Origin: Candidatus Obscuribacterales bacterium
GTDB lineage: Bacteria; Cyanobacteriota; Vampirovibrionia; Obscuribacterales; Obscuribacteraceae
Assembly (NCBI GenBank): GCA_031292355.1
Contig: JARLHI010000054.1
Span: forward strand, 124,001 to 188,000
DNA length: 64,000 bases
Reading direction: 5' to 3'
Below are positions 26,287 through 35,239 of the stretch, in pieces (position 1 is the stretch's first letter; each line of letters opens with the position of its first letter). The position numbers and the translations under genes were made by a program. Under the pieces are notes generated by a model. It saw only the letters and a program-made list of their open reading frames with translations. It did no database searches and had not been told where the DNA came from.

Positions 26287-27672
26287 TTATTTAGTGTCTT
26301 TTTTGGAACGCGTGATAATTCGCACAGGAGTACCAACATAACCGAATGAATCGCGAATTTTTCGTTCTAGATAGACTTCATATTGACGCGTCATCAGTTT
26401 ATTGTCATTAGCAAAAACAACAAATGTAGGTGGTGCAACGGATACCTGGGTTGTGTAATAGACCTTGAGTCGTTTACCACGCTTGGAGGCGGGCGGTGGT
26501 ACCAAAGCCACTGATTCATTGACGATTTGATTCAAGGTGCCAGTGCTTATACGCTTGCGTGTGGCTTCCTGAGCTCTATCGACTGCTTCGATAATCTTTG
26601 GAATGCGCTGTTTGCTCACTGCGCTCGTAAAAACGACCTCAGCGTACGAAATAGCGCGCAACTCAGTTTTCATGCGCTCGGTAAATTCGTTCATCAAACG
26701 CGACGTCTTGTCTTCAATCAAATCCCACTTATTCAAAACGATGACGGCAGCTTTTCCTGCCTCTTCAATTTTGCTTGCAATTTTTTGATCTTGATCGGTA
26801 ATTTCCTGCGAAGCATCAAGTACCATAACGCAGACATTAGCGCGTTCCAGCGCACGCAACGATCGCACGACGGCGAAAGCTTCGATACCATAATCGACTT
26901 TATTGCGGCGACGAATGCCGGCTGTATCAACGACGACGTAATCTTTGCCATTGACCTTGATTGGCGTATCAATGGCGTCTCTTGTGGTACCGGGTTCGGC
27001 ACCGACAATGGTGCGCGACTTGCCACACAACAAATTAGTGATTGAAGATTTACCAACATTCGGTTTGCCTACAATGGCTATAGAAGTGGGTCCGAGCTCA
27101 TCGTCCTCTTCTTCTTCCGGCAAATCATCAATGTATTCTTTTTTCTTGCGCTTCTTCTTGACCGGTTGATCCAGACCAAGTATTTCGAGCACTCTATCGA
27201 GCACATCGCCTACGCCGCCAGAGCCGCGCATAGCAGACAGAGTGACAGGATCACCAAGTCCCAGACCATAGAATTCCATTGCTTTGGGTTCATCGGGCGG
27301 ATCATCGATTTTATTTACAGCGAGAATAATTGGCTTTTTCGAACGACGCAAAAGGTTGGCCACTTCTTCATCAGCGCCACACATGCCATTTTTGCCATCA
27401 ACGATAAAGACGATGACATCAGCTTCTTCAATAGCCAGAGCCACTTGATCGTAAATCTGCCCCGACATCTCGTCTTTGCTATTAGCAATGACACCACCGG
27501 TATCAATCAAAATCAAATCATGACCAGACCAATCAGTTTCACGATAAATGCGGTCGCGAGTAACACCTGCTGTGTCTTCGACTATGGCATGGCGCGCGCC
27601 CACGCAGCGATTGAAAAATGTACTCTTGCCGACGTTGGGACGACCAACAATGGCAACTACTGACTTGGCCAT
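26287..27672 (-). CDS. der: Ribosome assembly GTPase Der (EngA)
   Basis: 461 residues. Two tandem GTPase domains: the first with GRPNVGKSTFFNR, DTGGV and NKID; the second with GKPNVGKSSITNL, DTAGI and NKWD. A C-terminal KH-like domain ends the protein. Between the G domains is a short linker rich in Lys then Glu/Asp. Der is essential for 50S subunit maturation. Length and order are normal for the family. Confidence 0.96.
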   Translation of the reverse strand: MAKSVVAIVGRPNVGKSTFFNRCVGARHAIVEDTAGVTRDRIYRETDWSGHDLILIDTGGVIANSKDEMSGQIYDQVALAIEEADVIVFIVDGKNGMCGADEEVANLLRRSKKPIILAVNKIDDPPDEPKAMEFYGLGLGDPVTLSAMRGSGGVGDVLDRVLEILGLDQPVKKKRKKKEYIDDLPEEEEDDELGPTSIAIVGKPNVGKSSITNLLCGKSRTIVGAEPGTTRDAIDTPIKVNGKDYVVVDTAGIRRRNKVDYGIEAFAVVRSLRALERANVCVMVLDASQEITDQDQKIASKIEEAGKAAVIVLNKWDLIEDKTSRLMNEFTERMKTELRAISYAEVVFTSAVSKQRIPKIIEAVDRAQEATRKRISTGTLNQIVNESVALVPPPASKRGKRLKVYYTTQVSVAPPTFVVFANDNKLMTRQYEVYLERKIRDSFGYVGTPVRIITRSKKDTK

Positions 27673-27753
27673 GACTAAAAGGCTCCTTCAAACAACAGGC
27701 AATCGGCGACGAACGGCTATCTAAAAACCGTATTTTTCGCGAGCCTCGCCCAA

Positions 27754-29835
27754 TTATGACCGATCTGAAGGCGGTTCTGGTCTGATTGGCGGCTTTGTAA
27801 CTTCTGACGGCTGCCCGAACTTCTTGCCAAGCTTCGGCGCTTGCTGGTCCAGCCAGCGAACGAGGGTGTCCTTAGCTATATTTAAAAATACTGCAGAATC
27901 GTTGTCGCCACCCAAGTCAGGATGAACACCCGGAGATGCAATGAGGGTCTTCCAGGCGGATATAACCTGAACCTGAGTCAATTCCTCTGGACGCAATCCA
28001 AGGATGTGACTGGCTTTGCGTATTTCTGGTGGAATTTGTTTAACGACAAAACTAGGTTTGCGCGGCTCGTTGGCTCCTGCGGGTCCTTTAGAACCGCCAA
28101 TGAATTTGGAGCGACTGCTAGCCATGCCTCCGGCTTCTTCTGCCGCAGTACTTACATCTGCCGCAGAAGCTTTGGGCGGGACCTTCGACTGAATTGGTTC
28201 GTAAGGCAATTCGGCAGCCGACTGAATGCGTCCTTTAATCAGTTCCCGCAGCTCGTCGCCGGCTGTGGCCATGCCGGCAGCGCTGTCTTGAGCTGCTTTT
28301 TTGGCGTGTCCACTTAAAGTCTCAATATTGTAATCGTCGATATCGTCGAAGATGTCCAGGCTATCTAGATCGACTACGTGGTCGCCATCAGCCAGACGCG
28401 GATCAGGCAGGGCTTCCAGCCGATCACCAGTTTCGTCAGGATGCCGACGTGACGCGGGTTCCGGCTGCGCATAATATTCGTAAGGCGGGTCTTGTGGCAC
28501 AAGTCCTAGATCTGGTTGATAAGGCGGAGCATAAAGAGGGGCGGCATTTTGCGCCAGATCGGCCTGCTCTGCCGAGTGAGACGGCATAGGTTCGTCTGAT
28601 TGCTTAGCGTTTCGCATATGTCCGTTGTCGTCATCCTGGCTCATATAAACTCGTGCTTCGAGATTCTGTAAGCTCGCTATATCTTCGTCGCTTGGCAGCA
28701 TCTGCAAAATTTCTGGATCTATATAGTCAGCAATGATTGGCTTGTTCGCCCCGTTGCCCCGTTCATTAATAGCCGGTGGCTGAGCAGGTGAGCTAGCGCT
28801 CGGGATATTTCGACTATAGTCCATCAACGACTCAACCCGAAAATTATAAACGGTCTCAAGATCCTTCCATGACAGCTCAACAAGGGGATTGGCGTTGCTG
28901 CCTGCGTAAGGACCTGATCGTGTGGCATTGTAGATATCGTCCTTAACGGCACTGGCTTGCGGCTGCGCGCGGCTGGTCGCAGGGGCAGGAGCTGAAGGAG
29001 CCGACAGAGGTTGAACGGAGTCGCTCGACTGAGTCGGTTGAAAATCTCGAGAAGCAGCCTGATGCTGTGGCGCTGGTTGTGGCACAGGTTTTGGCGCGGC
29101 TTGAAGCGCTGGCTGTGGCGCTGGCTGTGGCGCTGGCTGAGGTGCGGCTTGAGGCGCGGTCTGAGTCGGCTGCGCTACAGGAGCCGCTGGCTCTATTGGA
29201 GTATGCCCGCCCGAGATAGTGAGTTCAATTGCAAGGTCTTCGCCATCTCCGTCGATCTGATAAAACGATTCGTCGGTTATCCCCTTATCTGGATTATAAG
29301 CCTGATGGTCACCTGTGATTTCGCCACCGGCAGCCATTTCAGCGGTCGTGGCTTTTGATTTAATAGCCGCATGATTGCCCGTTGAACGGAAAAGTGCGTG
29401 CTCGCCCGTGACCTTAATAAGAGCTGATTGAGCCGTTAATGGCTCGGATTCCGGTTCGTTGTGACGACGTGTAGCCTCGGCCAATCCAGCCTGAAAGCCC
29501 ATCGTCCACGCATTTTCCACTTCCGAATGCAGGTCTTCATTTTCTTTCTCAAGATCCCAGATATGCTGATCTTGCTCTTGGATATGGGCTTGCAGCTCAG
29601 CGACGCGTTCTTCGGCACTGGCCTGAAACGGACTTTCGCTCTCGATGCCCACTCCGCCTTCTTTATTGATCAGCTCCATCAGTTCGGCATTGCGATAGAT
29701 GGTCGAGCGCGGAATATTCGCTTCCACAGCAACTGTGTGCGGGCTGATTTCCAGGCCTGAGTGGCGCAACTTTATAATTGCCGCTCTGACAAGCTCTCGT
29801 TGAATATTTGGTTGTTTTGGGCGGTCCTGAGCCAT
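27754..29835 (-). CDS. Protein with N-terminal HTH and C-terminal J-like domain
   Basis: About 693 residues from the ATG at 29835 (the frame is open 21 codons further; the start at MAQDRPKQPN fits the domain better). Residues 1-65 form an HTH like that of DUF6262-type proteins (SPHTVAVEANIPRSTIYRN). A coiled coil follows at about 80-115. The middle, about 400 residues, is low-complexity and Pro/Ala/Gln/Asp-rich. Near the C-terminus, ILGLRPEELTQVQVISAWKT leads to HPDLGGD and FLNIAKDTLV, as in DnaJ J-domains with the essential HPD. This could link a chaperone partner (DnaK) to DNA. 81 bases before der. Confidence 0.65.
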   Translation of the reverse strand: MAQDRPKQPNIQRELVRAAIIKLRHSGLEISPHTVAVEANIPRSTIYRNAELMELINKEGGVGIESESPFQASAEERVAELQAHIQEQDQHIWDLEKENEDLHSEVENAWTMGFQAGLAEATRRHNEPESEPLTAQSALIKVTGEHALFRSTGNHAAIKSKATTAEMAAGGEITGDHQAYNPDKGITDESFYQIDGDGEDLAIELTISGGHTPIEPAAPVAQPTQTAPQAAPQPAPQPAPQPALQAAPKPVPQPAPQHQAASRDFQPTQSSDSVQPLSAPSAPAPATSRAQPQASAVKDDIYNATRSGPYAGSNANPLVELSWKDLETVYNFRVESLMDYSRNIPSASSPAQPPAINERGNGANKPIIADYIDPEILQMLPSDEDIASLQNLEARVYMSQDDDNGHMRNAKQSDEPMPSHSAEQADLAQNAAPLYAPPYQPDLGLVPQDPPYEYYAQPEPASRRHPDETGDRLEALPDPRLADGDHVVDLDSLDIFDDIDDYNIETLSGHAKKAAQDSAAGMATAGDELRELIKGRIQSAAELPYEPIQSKVPPKASAADVSTAAEEAGGMASSRSKFIGGSKGPAGANEPRKPSFVVKQIPPEIRKASHILGLRPEELTQVQVISAWKTLIASPGVHPDLGGDNDSAVFLNIAKDTLVRWLDQQAPKLGKKFGQPSEVTKPPIRPEPPSDRS
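29106..29141 (-). repeat. 12-bp coding repeat in the low-complexity region
   Basis: Three near-identical copies of GCGCTGGCTGTG in the middle of the HTH/J-domain gene, encoding Pro-Ala-Pro-Gln type repeats. The flanking sequence carries more diverged copies. Confidence 0.65.
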
Positions 29836-29909
29836 CTGATACCGTGAATCTGTTTGCTTGCAGACAGCGAACGACAGAAGATCTAAAGTCCTCCCCAAGT
29901 CTCAAAAAA

Positions 29910-29968
29910 TCTTACTTAGGATCTTGCTTAGGATCTTAGTTAGAATTTTACTAGAATCTTGAAAGATA
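29910..29968. repeat. 12-bp tandem repeat in a divergent promoter region
   Basis: Five units of about 12 bases derived from TCTTACTTAGGA: 29910-29921, 29922-29933, 29934-29945, a shorter fourth unit and a diverged fifth unit. They lie 75 bases or more upstream of the HTH/J-domain gene and 170 bases upstream of the acylphosphatase gene, so they may sit in either promoter. Confidence 0.7.
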
Positions 29969-30139
29969 GAACTGTTTTCATATCTTACCCGTTTCAATAC
30001 TGGATGAACTCTTTTTTTAGAGTTAAGTTGCCACAAACAACTGGCACAAACGAAACATGGGAATTGTCGACCCAAGCGCCAGTGTCTGCGTCTTGATATA
30101 AACTTTACGGCTGATATCACTGCGTTCTCAAGGTTGAAA

Positions 30140-30424
30140 ATGTTCAGAGCCAAGCTACTGATAACAGGCAAAGTTCAAGGAGTTTTTTATCGGCAATCGA
30201 TGAAAGCCGAAGCTGCCGCCCTGGGACTTTTCGGCTGGGTGCAAAATTTGAGCAACGGCGCAGTAGAAGCCGAAGTCTTCGGTGACGAGGATAAAATCAA
30301 AGCCTTAGTAAAATGGTGCAATCAAGGACCAGAAAGGGCCATAGTCGAAGCAGTGCAAAGTGTGGAATATCACAAATTAGCGTCTGACTTTATTGTTGAC
30401 GTCAAAACCTTCAGCGTCCGTTGA
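30140..30424 (+). CDS. acyP: Acylphosphatase
   Basis: 94 residues from the ATG at 30140, which has AAGG 6 bases upstream; a TTG two codons earlier is less likely. Conserved catalytic Arg in GxVQGVFYRQS and Asn in WVQNLSNG match the family (Arg23/Asn41 of the mammalian enzyme). Cleaves acyl phosphates such as acetyl-phosphate or carbamoyl-phosphate in the cytosol. It ends 10 bases before the convergent dnaX stop, with no obvious terminator between them. Confidence 0.93.
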   Translation: MFRAKLLITGKVQGVFYRQSMKAEAAALGLFGWVQNLSNGAVEAEVFGDEDKIKALVKWCNQGPERAIVEAVQSVEYHKLASDFIVDVKTFSVR

Positions 30425-30433
30425 CGACAGAAA

Positions 30434-32743
30434 TCATCCAATCAGGCGCGAACCAGGACCTTCAAATAGTTTGTAGGCTTCTTTGAGTAAGTTCCCTTCT
30501 GGTGGCAGCTCGTCGTTTCTCGTCGTGACACGAGAAGGGGCATTTGCATCTGGCGGTCGTTTTTCTCCAGAAGGAGCCGGCGCTCCTGGGCGGGCAGAAT
30601 TTAGAGCCGATGCCGGTTGAGCAGGGGTCCTTGGTCGCTCGTCTTGGGCGGCTGGGTTACGGTTTGAATTGTCACTGTCGAAGGAAGATTGATTGGCTTT
30701 CGCCCTCTCCGGGTCTTCCGAAGAACCAGGCGACGATTGATGCTCGCGTGCATTTGCCGGTCTAGGACTAGATGGTGCCGGCGCTCTGCTTCCTGCTCCT
30801 GAAGCAGGTCCAGCTCCTGGTCCAGGGTCAGCTACGACTTTGATGCGCGTCGTCACTGTACGTCCAAGTAATGCTTTACCAGCAGTCTTAATATGTTCGG
30901 CCTTGGCTTCGAGCATTTTTTGAAAATTCTCTTTGCGCACGCCAATAACGATGTCCGATTTTTCAAAAGCAAGAATGAAAGCATGCGTTTGCACGATGGC
31001 GAATGTCGGCATATGTCGCTTCTGCAATTCGTCTTTCAAGTCTTGCCAGAACTCATCGAGCGAGACACCAAGCTCATTTGCGCCAACAGGTGGACCGTCT
31101 TCAGTGGCAACCGAAGTCGGCATGGGTGGTGCATGATGGGCACTGCTGGCGGTAGCAACAGCTCTGGCTGGTTCGGGCTCTATGTCATCATCATCGCCCA
31201 TGGACAAGTCAGATGGTGGCTCCCTGGTGCTGATTGGCAAGTTGACAGGCTCTTGCTCTTCATCGTCTTCGTCATCACCCATGACGATATTAGAAGATGA
31301 TGCCTGAACAACGGGATCAACCGCAACGGAAGCAGCTGGAGCAGAAGTTGCTGGAGCAGAAGTTGCTGGAGCCGGTGCCACTGCCTGCGGTACCGGTTGC
31401 GGTCTTGCCGGGGGCGCATCGTGCGCGCCATTGCTATACGCTGGGGCTTGCACAGGCGCTGTATAAGCTGGTGGCTGCACACTTACAGATGGAGCAGGAC
31501 TGCCTGTTTTTGCGTATTTGTCCGGGCTTGCTTTAGCACTTGCAGGGGGAACGAAATCATTTCCAGCAACGGCTGCTTCGACATTTGCCAATCGTTCGCT
31601 TACTTCTTTGAAAAGCAAAATATCGTGCCGATGACAGATGCTGAGCAATCCCATCTCTAGATTAAGACTACCCTGACTGGATCGCCTCACAGTCTGCTCA
31701 AGCTTATCTAGCAGTTCAACAATCTGAGCAATTTCAGCTGGAGCAAAGTCTTTGGACTGCTTTGCTAATCCGTCTAAATACAGTGCCGAGCCAAGAATGG
31801 CATGATCAGCGCCAGAATCAGAATTTTTCGCCTCAGTGTTGTAGCAAGCTTTAGCCAGATTCAAAAAGTGTTTGGCCAGTTCTTGTACCACTACCGCCGG
31901 CTCGCGTCCATCTAGAAGCAGAGCCTGCACCGATTTTAATACGGTATTACCATCATTTTCTTTGATGCTGGCACTAATTTGCAGCAGCACATCTTCTTGA
32001 ACAGCTCCCATCAGTGCGAGCAAATCACTCACACTAACAGCCTGAGACTGCGTCGACAACAAACTTGCTTGATCGAGTAAACCAAGAGCATCGCGCAAGC
32101 CGCCAGCCGAGCGTCTGGCCACCAGTTCGAGGGCCTCTTCTTCTATATTGATATTTTCTTTCTTGGCTACGTTGCGCAAATGCTCTTTCAATTCACCCTG
32201 ATTAACCAGGCGGAACATCAAACGCTGACAACGACTGATGATCGTTGGTGGCACTTTGTGCTCTTCGGTTGTGGCAAGAATGAAAATAACTTTGTCCGGC
32301 GGCTCTTCAATTGTCTTCAAAAGGGCATTGAATGCTTCTTTGGTGAGCATGTGACATTCGTCGATAATATAGAGTTTAAAGCGCCCGCCCTGAGCAACCA
32401 GCGGGGCTCTTTCTATAAGACTGCGCGCGTCATCGACGCTATTGTTCGATGCGGCGTCGAGTTCAAAAACAGCTGGCGAATTACCTTCGCGAATTTCAAT
32501 ACAAGCGGTACAAACCTGACAGGGAGTCGCGGTTGGTCCTTTTTCACAGTTGAGAGATTTAGCGAGAATGCGCGCCGACGAAGTCTTTCCCGTGCCGCGA
32601 GGACCAGTGAACAAATAAGCATGACAGATGCGATCGTGGTCGATGGCGTTTGTCAGTGTCTGTGCCACGGCCTTCTGACCCACTAAATCGGCGAGCGACT
32701 GTGGACGATATTTCAGATAAAGTGGCTGATACTTTTCGACCAA
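30434..32743 (-). CDS. dnaX: DNA polymerase III subunits gamma and tau
   Basis: 769 residues. The clamp-loader AAA+ core occupies about 1-370: Walker A GPRGTGKTS, a zinc site with CEKGPTATPCQVCTAC, the DECH Walker B and a sensor-1 region (ILATTEEHKVPPTI). Then a long Ala/Pro/Ser-rich linker with acidic DDDEEQE patches, a short globular part near 560-620 (tau domain) and a disordered tail. The core loads the sliding clamp; tau would join it to the polymerase and helicase. I see no clear slippery site for a gamma frameshift by eye. Confidence 0.94.
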   Translation of the reverse strand: MVEKYQPLYLKYRPQSLADLVGQKAVAQTLTNAIDHDRICHAYLFTGPRGTGKTSSARILAKSLNCEKGPTATPCQVCTACIEIREGNSPAVFELDAASNNSVDDARSLIERAPLVAQGGRFKLYIIDECHMLTKEAFNALLKTIEEPPDKVIFILATTEEHKVPPTIISRCQRLMFRLVNQGELKEHLRNVAKKENINIEEEALELVARRSAGGLRDALGLLDQASLLSTQSQAVSVSDLLALMGAVQEDVLLQISASIKENDGNTVLKSVQALLLDGREPAVVVQELAKHFLNLAKACYNTEAKNSDSGADHAILGSALYLDGLAKQSKDFAPAEIAQIVELLDKLEQTVRRSSQGSLNLEMGLLSICHRHDILLFKEVSERLANVEAAVAGNDFVPPASAKASPDKYAKTGSPAPSVSVQPPAYTAPVQAPAYSNGAHDAPPARPQPVPQAVAPAPATSAPATSAPAASVAVDPVVQASSSNIVMGDDEDDEEQEPVNLPISTREPPSDLSMGDDDDIEPEPARAVATASSAHHAPPMPTSVATEDGPPVGANELGVSLDEFWQDLKDELQKRHMPTFAIVQTHAFILAFEKSDIVIGVRKENFQKMLEAKAEHIKTAGKALLGRTVTTRIKVVADPGPGAGPASGAGSRAPAPSSPRPANAREHQSSPGSSEDPERAKANQSSFDSDNSNRNPAAQDERPRTPAQPASALNSARPGAPAPSGEKRPPDANAPSRVTTRNDELPPEGNLLKEAYKLFEGPGSRLIG

Positions 32744-32879
32744 GGAAATTCCTGAGCTTTTTCAAGCAGGTGTCAGAGCGACAGCATCGATCCTAACCTA
32801 TCTGCAGCTTAAGGCGAGCAATATAATCGCTTAAGTTAATTAGATATGTGCCTAATAATTTCTGTAGAGCCGCCTCTGG

Positions 32880-33089
32880 TCAGCGCGCATTTTGATAAAT
32901 TCGCATTCGGTCTGGATCGTCTGCATGCCATGGCCGACGTGATGCCTTCCCTGCAGATTGCGAAAGGGAGTGGTTCATCATTTGTAGACGCACTAAATCA
33001 ACCAATTTCTTATCGAAAGATTCTGCCGCCCTGGTTTTTCTGTATTCAGCTTTGGCTTCGACGATATTTTCGTTGAATTGTCTACTCAT
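32880..33089 (-). CDS. Small partner protein of the nucleotidyltransferase
   Basis: 69 residues, helical and basic. The segment AKAEYRKTRAAESFDKKL resembles small proteins often encoded next to AbiEii-like nucleotidyltransferases (pattern ...FEKKIEIVxxLQ). The ATG overlaps the end of the nucleotidyltransferase gene by 8 bases, with AGGAAG about 7 bases upstream, so translation is probably coupled. It may be the antitoxin or effector-modulating half of a two-gene module. Function not known to me. Confidence 0.55.
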   Translation of the reverse strand: MSRQFNENIVEAKAEYRKTRAAESFDKKLVDLVRLQMMNHSLSQSAGKASRRPWHADDPDRMRIYQNAR

Positions 33090-33654
33090 CTTCGAGCTTC
33101 CTCTTCCACTTCACTAGCAAATCATATTTGCTCAAAATAGCATATAGCTTTTCTTTGTCAGGCTCTGTTGCCTCCAGTGCCACCGATATGTGCAGCCAGT
33201 CTTTAGAACGACCGGCATCGGCTTTCACTGCCAGTGCGTACTCATATTCAAACACATGGAACGGAACACCTTCAATGATTGTTGAGGCTGCATGTTCCAG
33301 AGCCTCAGTGACCACACCACTTCCAGGTCTCAAGAATTGAACCTCAATACCCTCGATCCTAGCTCCTAAAGTTGTAGTTTCATAGCTCAATTCCCTGAGT
33401 CTATCCAACACAGGAGCAACACCGACAATGAAGTTTTGCCCTGGTAAGTAGCAGAAAACATCTAAGTCGTCCGTCAGCATCGGCGTTGCGTAGTACATAA
33501 CTGCAATGGAACCGCCAATGGTCGGCTTTTCAATAATGCCTTCAGATTCCAGCTGGTTGATGATGGTTAAAGCAGGAGCCAAAACAGGTAAATCTGCTGC
33601 TTCGCTTTCCACTAGTTTCACTACCTTTTTTTGCTCATAGAGCTCAGTTCCCAA
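33082..33654 (-). CDS. Nucleotidyltransferase-fold protein (AbiEii-like)
   Basis: 190 residues. GGSIAVMYYATPMLTDDLDVF fits the GG/S...DxD core of the DNA polymerase beta-like nucleotidyltransferase fold, with the Asp pair as likely metal ligands. The C-terminal SKDWLHISVALE resembles AbiEii/AbiGii and related antitoxin/toxin families. The start is a TTG at 33654 with only a weak GAGAG site, so a later GTG is possible. The pair follows the secreted-protein gene by 9 bases. A housekeeping nucleotidyltransferase role cannot be excluded. Confidence 0.65.
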   Translation of the reverse strand: MGTELYEQKKVVKLVESEAADLPVLAPALTIINQLESEGIIEKPTIGGSIAVMYYATPMLTDDLDVFCYLPGQNFIVGVAPVLDRLRELSYETTTLGARIEGIEVQFLRPGSGVVTEALEHAASTIIEGVPFHVFEYEYALAVKADAGRSKDWLHISVALEATEPDKEKLYAILSKYDLLVKWKRKLEDE

Positions 33655-33663
33655 CTCTCAGGA

Positions 33664-35208
33664 CTATTTCACGTTAAAAATCAATATGCTGACTACTTGC
33701 GGCGCAGGCTTTGCTCTGTCTCGAGACCGTGCTAGCGCAAAGCTAATTTGAGAGATCGGATAGATGTAATTTTTTCCTGCTTCGACTCCACGAGCGGCAG
33801 CTGGTTCAGGCAAAATGAAAGCCGGTTCGCCAAATTTCTCTTTGATTGTCTGCAAGTCATTGCCCAGCTTAATGCCTAAATCCGGTCCCAGATAACTGGC
33901 ATCAAAAACGCGAATAGCTTCGACAACGCCATGTTTGAAATAAAGCTGCAAAGCGCATTCGCTTCGATTTCGCCCCGTCACCGACCAGACAGTCCAATCA
34001 TCAATTATTTGTTTGTCGATCTTGACCTTAGTTCCAAACGATTCTTTTATTTGCAAAGCGCTCGCGCCAAGATGCACCAATGGCACACCGCTGACGATGC
34101 TTGGCGGCAACATCGCGATTTGCTTTTTGTCAGAGCTATCTGCTTTATCTAATTTACATTCATCGAACATCTCTTTGATGCCAGAACCATTGGAAAATTT
34201 TTCCTGCTTGCCGATTTCACGGATATTTCTAAATAGACCAGGACTGGCCGGAGCCATCGTCGCCACAGCAGAACCTGCTGCAGCACTAACATCCTCATTC
34301 AATCGCCCAGAGCTTGATGGTGCATTCCCAGGAACAGCTACTGGTGGCGGCGGTGGCACCATTGACGCTTTCGCGCGGGCACTGGTCACGCTCGTTTTTT
34401 TGGCAAACGATGTGGAATATTGTGAGCCATCCGTAGGAACACGCCTTTCGTCTTCAACGCTCATCGAATTTTTAAATTCAGTAATCAACGGAGCGCTCGC
34501 GACGAGCTGACCGCGCTCATTCGTAAAGGCTCTGTCATCTGCAATTTGCAGCTGCCGTGGGCTGCGCATGTGATTGGCGTTACCGTAAGCACCATAACTT
34601 TTAACGCTTGCAGGCTCGTTATTCTGCGTTAAATCCTGCAAAGCTCCAGCTGCCCCTGCCAGATTTTGAACGCTTTGAGCAAGCGGCTTGACCTGCACGT
34701 GCGAGGCAATCAAGCTTTTACTTGATGAGGCAGAAGCACCTCCTCCACGACGTCCGCTTGGACTAGCCATGGCATACTCATTAGGAGCGTACTCAAAACG
34801 CCCCCCTCGCCCGGCGCGCTCTGCTGGACGAATGGCTAAAAGCTGGTCGGTGGCGCTGGAGACGCTGGAGAGATCCTTTGCACCAATACTGGGATTTATT
34901 GCCGCCTGCAAAAGATTTTGCGCTCTGCTGTTACCAAAGGCCAGTTGCGGTTGATTACGCAATTTGAGAAATATTCCTTCTAAAAGTTTTACTCCCGACG
35001 TAACCGGTTGAACATTCGACGGCACGATATTGGCCGTCGATATAAAAAAGGAAGTTTTTGCTTCAGCCGTTTTCTTTTCAGCATTTTTTTCTGCGTCTGC
35101 TGCAAAAATTTGCTCACAACCAAATGAGAGAGCAAACACCATAAGCGGTGTCAAATAGACAAGCAATAATTTTGGTTTATGGTGCTGGGTAGAAGTTGAC
35201 TTGAACAT
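33664..35208 (-). CDS. Large secreted protein of unknown family
   Basis: 514 residues with an N-terminal signal peptide or anchor (about 12-35) followed by an Ala/Lys/Glu-rich stretch. The central 200 residues are low-complexity Ser/Ala/Gly. A C-terminal part from about 360 looks folded (for example GIKLGNDLQTIKEKFGEPAF, reminiscent of SmpA/BamE-like repeats). It shares three short motifs with the VIT/VWA protein at 39.8 kb: F(E/D)YAPNE(Y/F)A, PRQ(L/V)Q, and MVPP. Lies 31 bases after the response-regulator gene, so probably in the kinase/regulator operon. Confidence 0.65.
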   Translation of the reverse strand: MFKSTSTQHHKPKLLLVYLTPLMVFALSFGCEQIFAADAEKNAEKKTAEAKTSFFISTANIVPSNVQPVTSGVKLLEGIFLKLRNQPQLAFGNSRAQNLLQAAINPSIGAKDLSSVSSATDQLLAIRPAERAGRGGRFEYAPNEYAMASPSGRRGGGASASSSKSLIASHVQVKPLAQSVQNLAGAAGALQDLTQNNEPASVKSYGAYGNANHMRSPRQLQIADDRAFTNERGQLVASAPLITEFKNSMSVEDERRVPTDGSQYSTSFAKKTSVTSARAKASMVPPPPPVAVPGNAPSSSGRLNEDVSAAAGSAVATMAPASPGLFRNIREIGKQEKFSNGSGIKEMFDECKLDKADSSDKKQIAMLPPSIVSGVPLVHLGASALQIKESFGTKVKIDKQIIDDWTVWSVTGRNRSECALQLYFKHGVVEAIRVFDASYLGPDLGIKLGNDLQTIKEKFGEPAFILPEPAAARGVEAGKNYIYPISQISFALARSRDRAKPAPQVVSILIFNVK

Positions 35209-35239
35209 ATCGATATTCCGTTTTTCTGCTAAATACGTG

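Noticed and set aside
30434..32743. A programmed frameshift site in dnaX
   Set aside because: No A/T-rich slippery heptamer followed by a clear stem-loop was found by eye near the end of the core, so I do not claim a gamma form.
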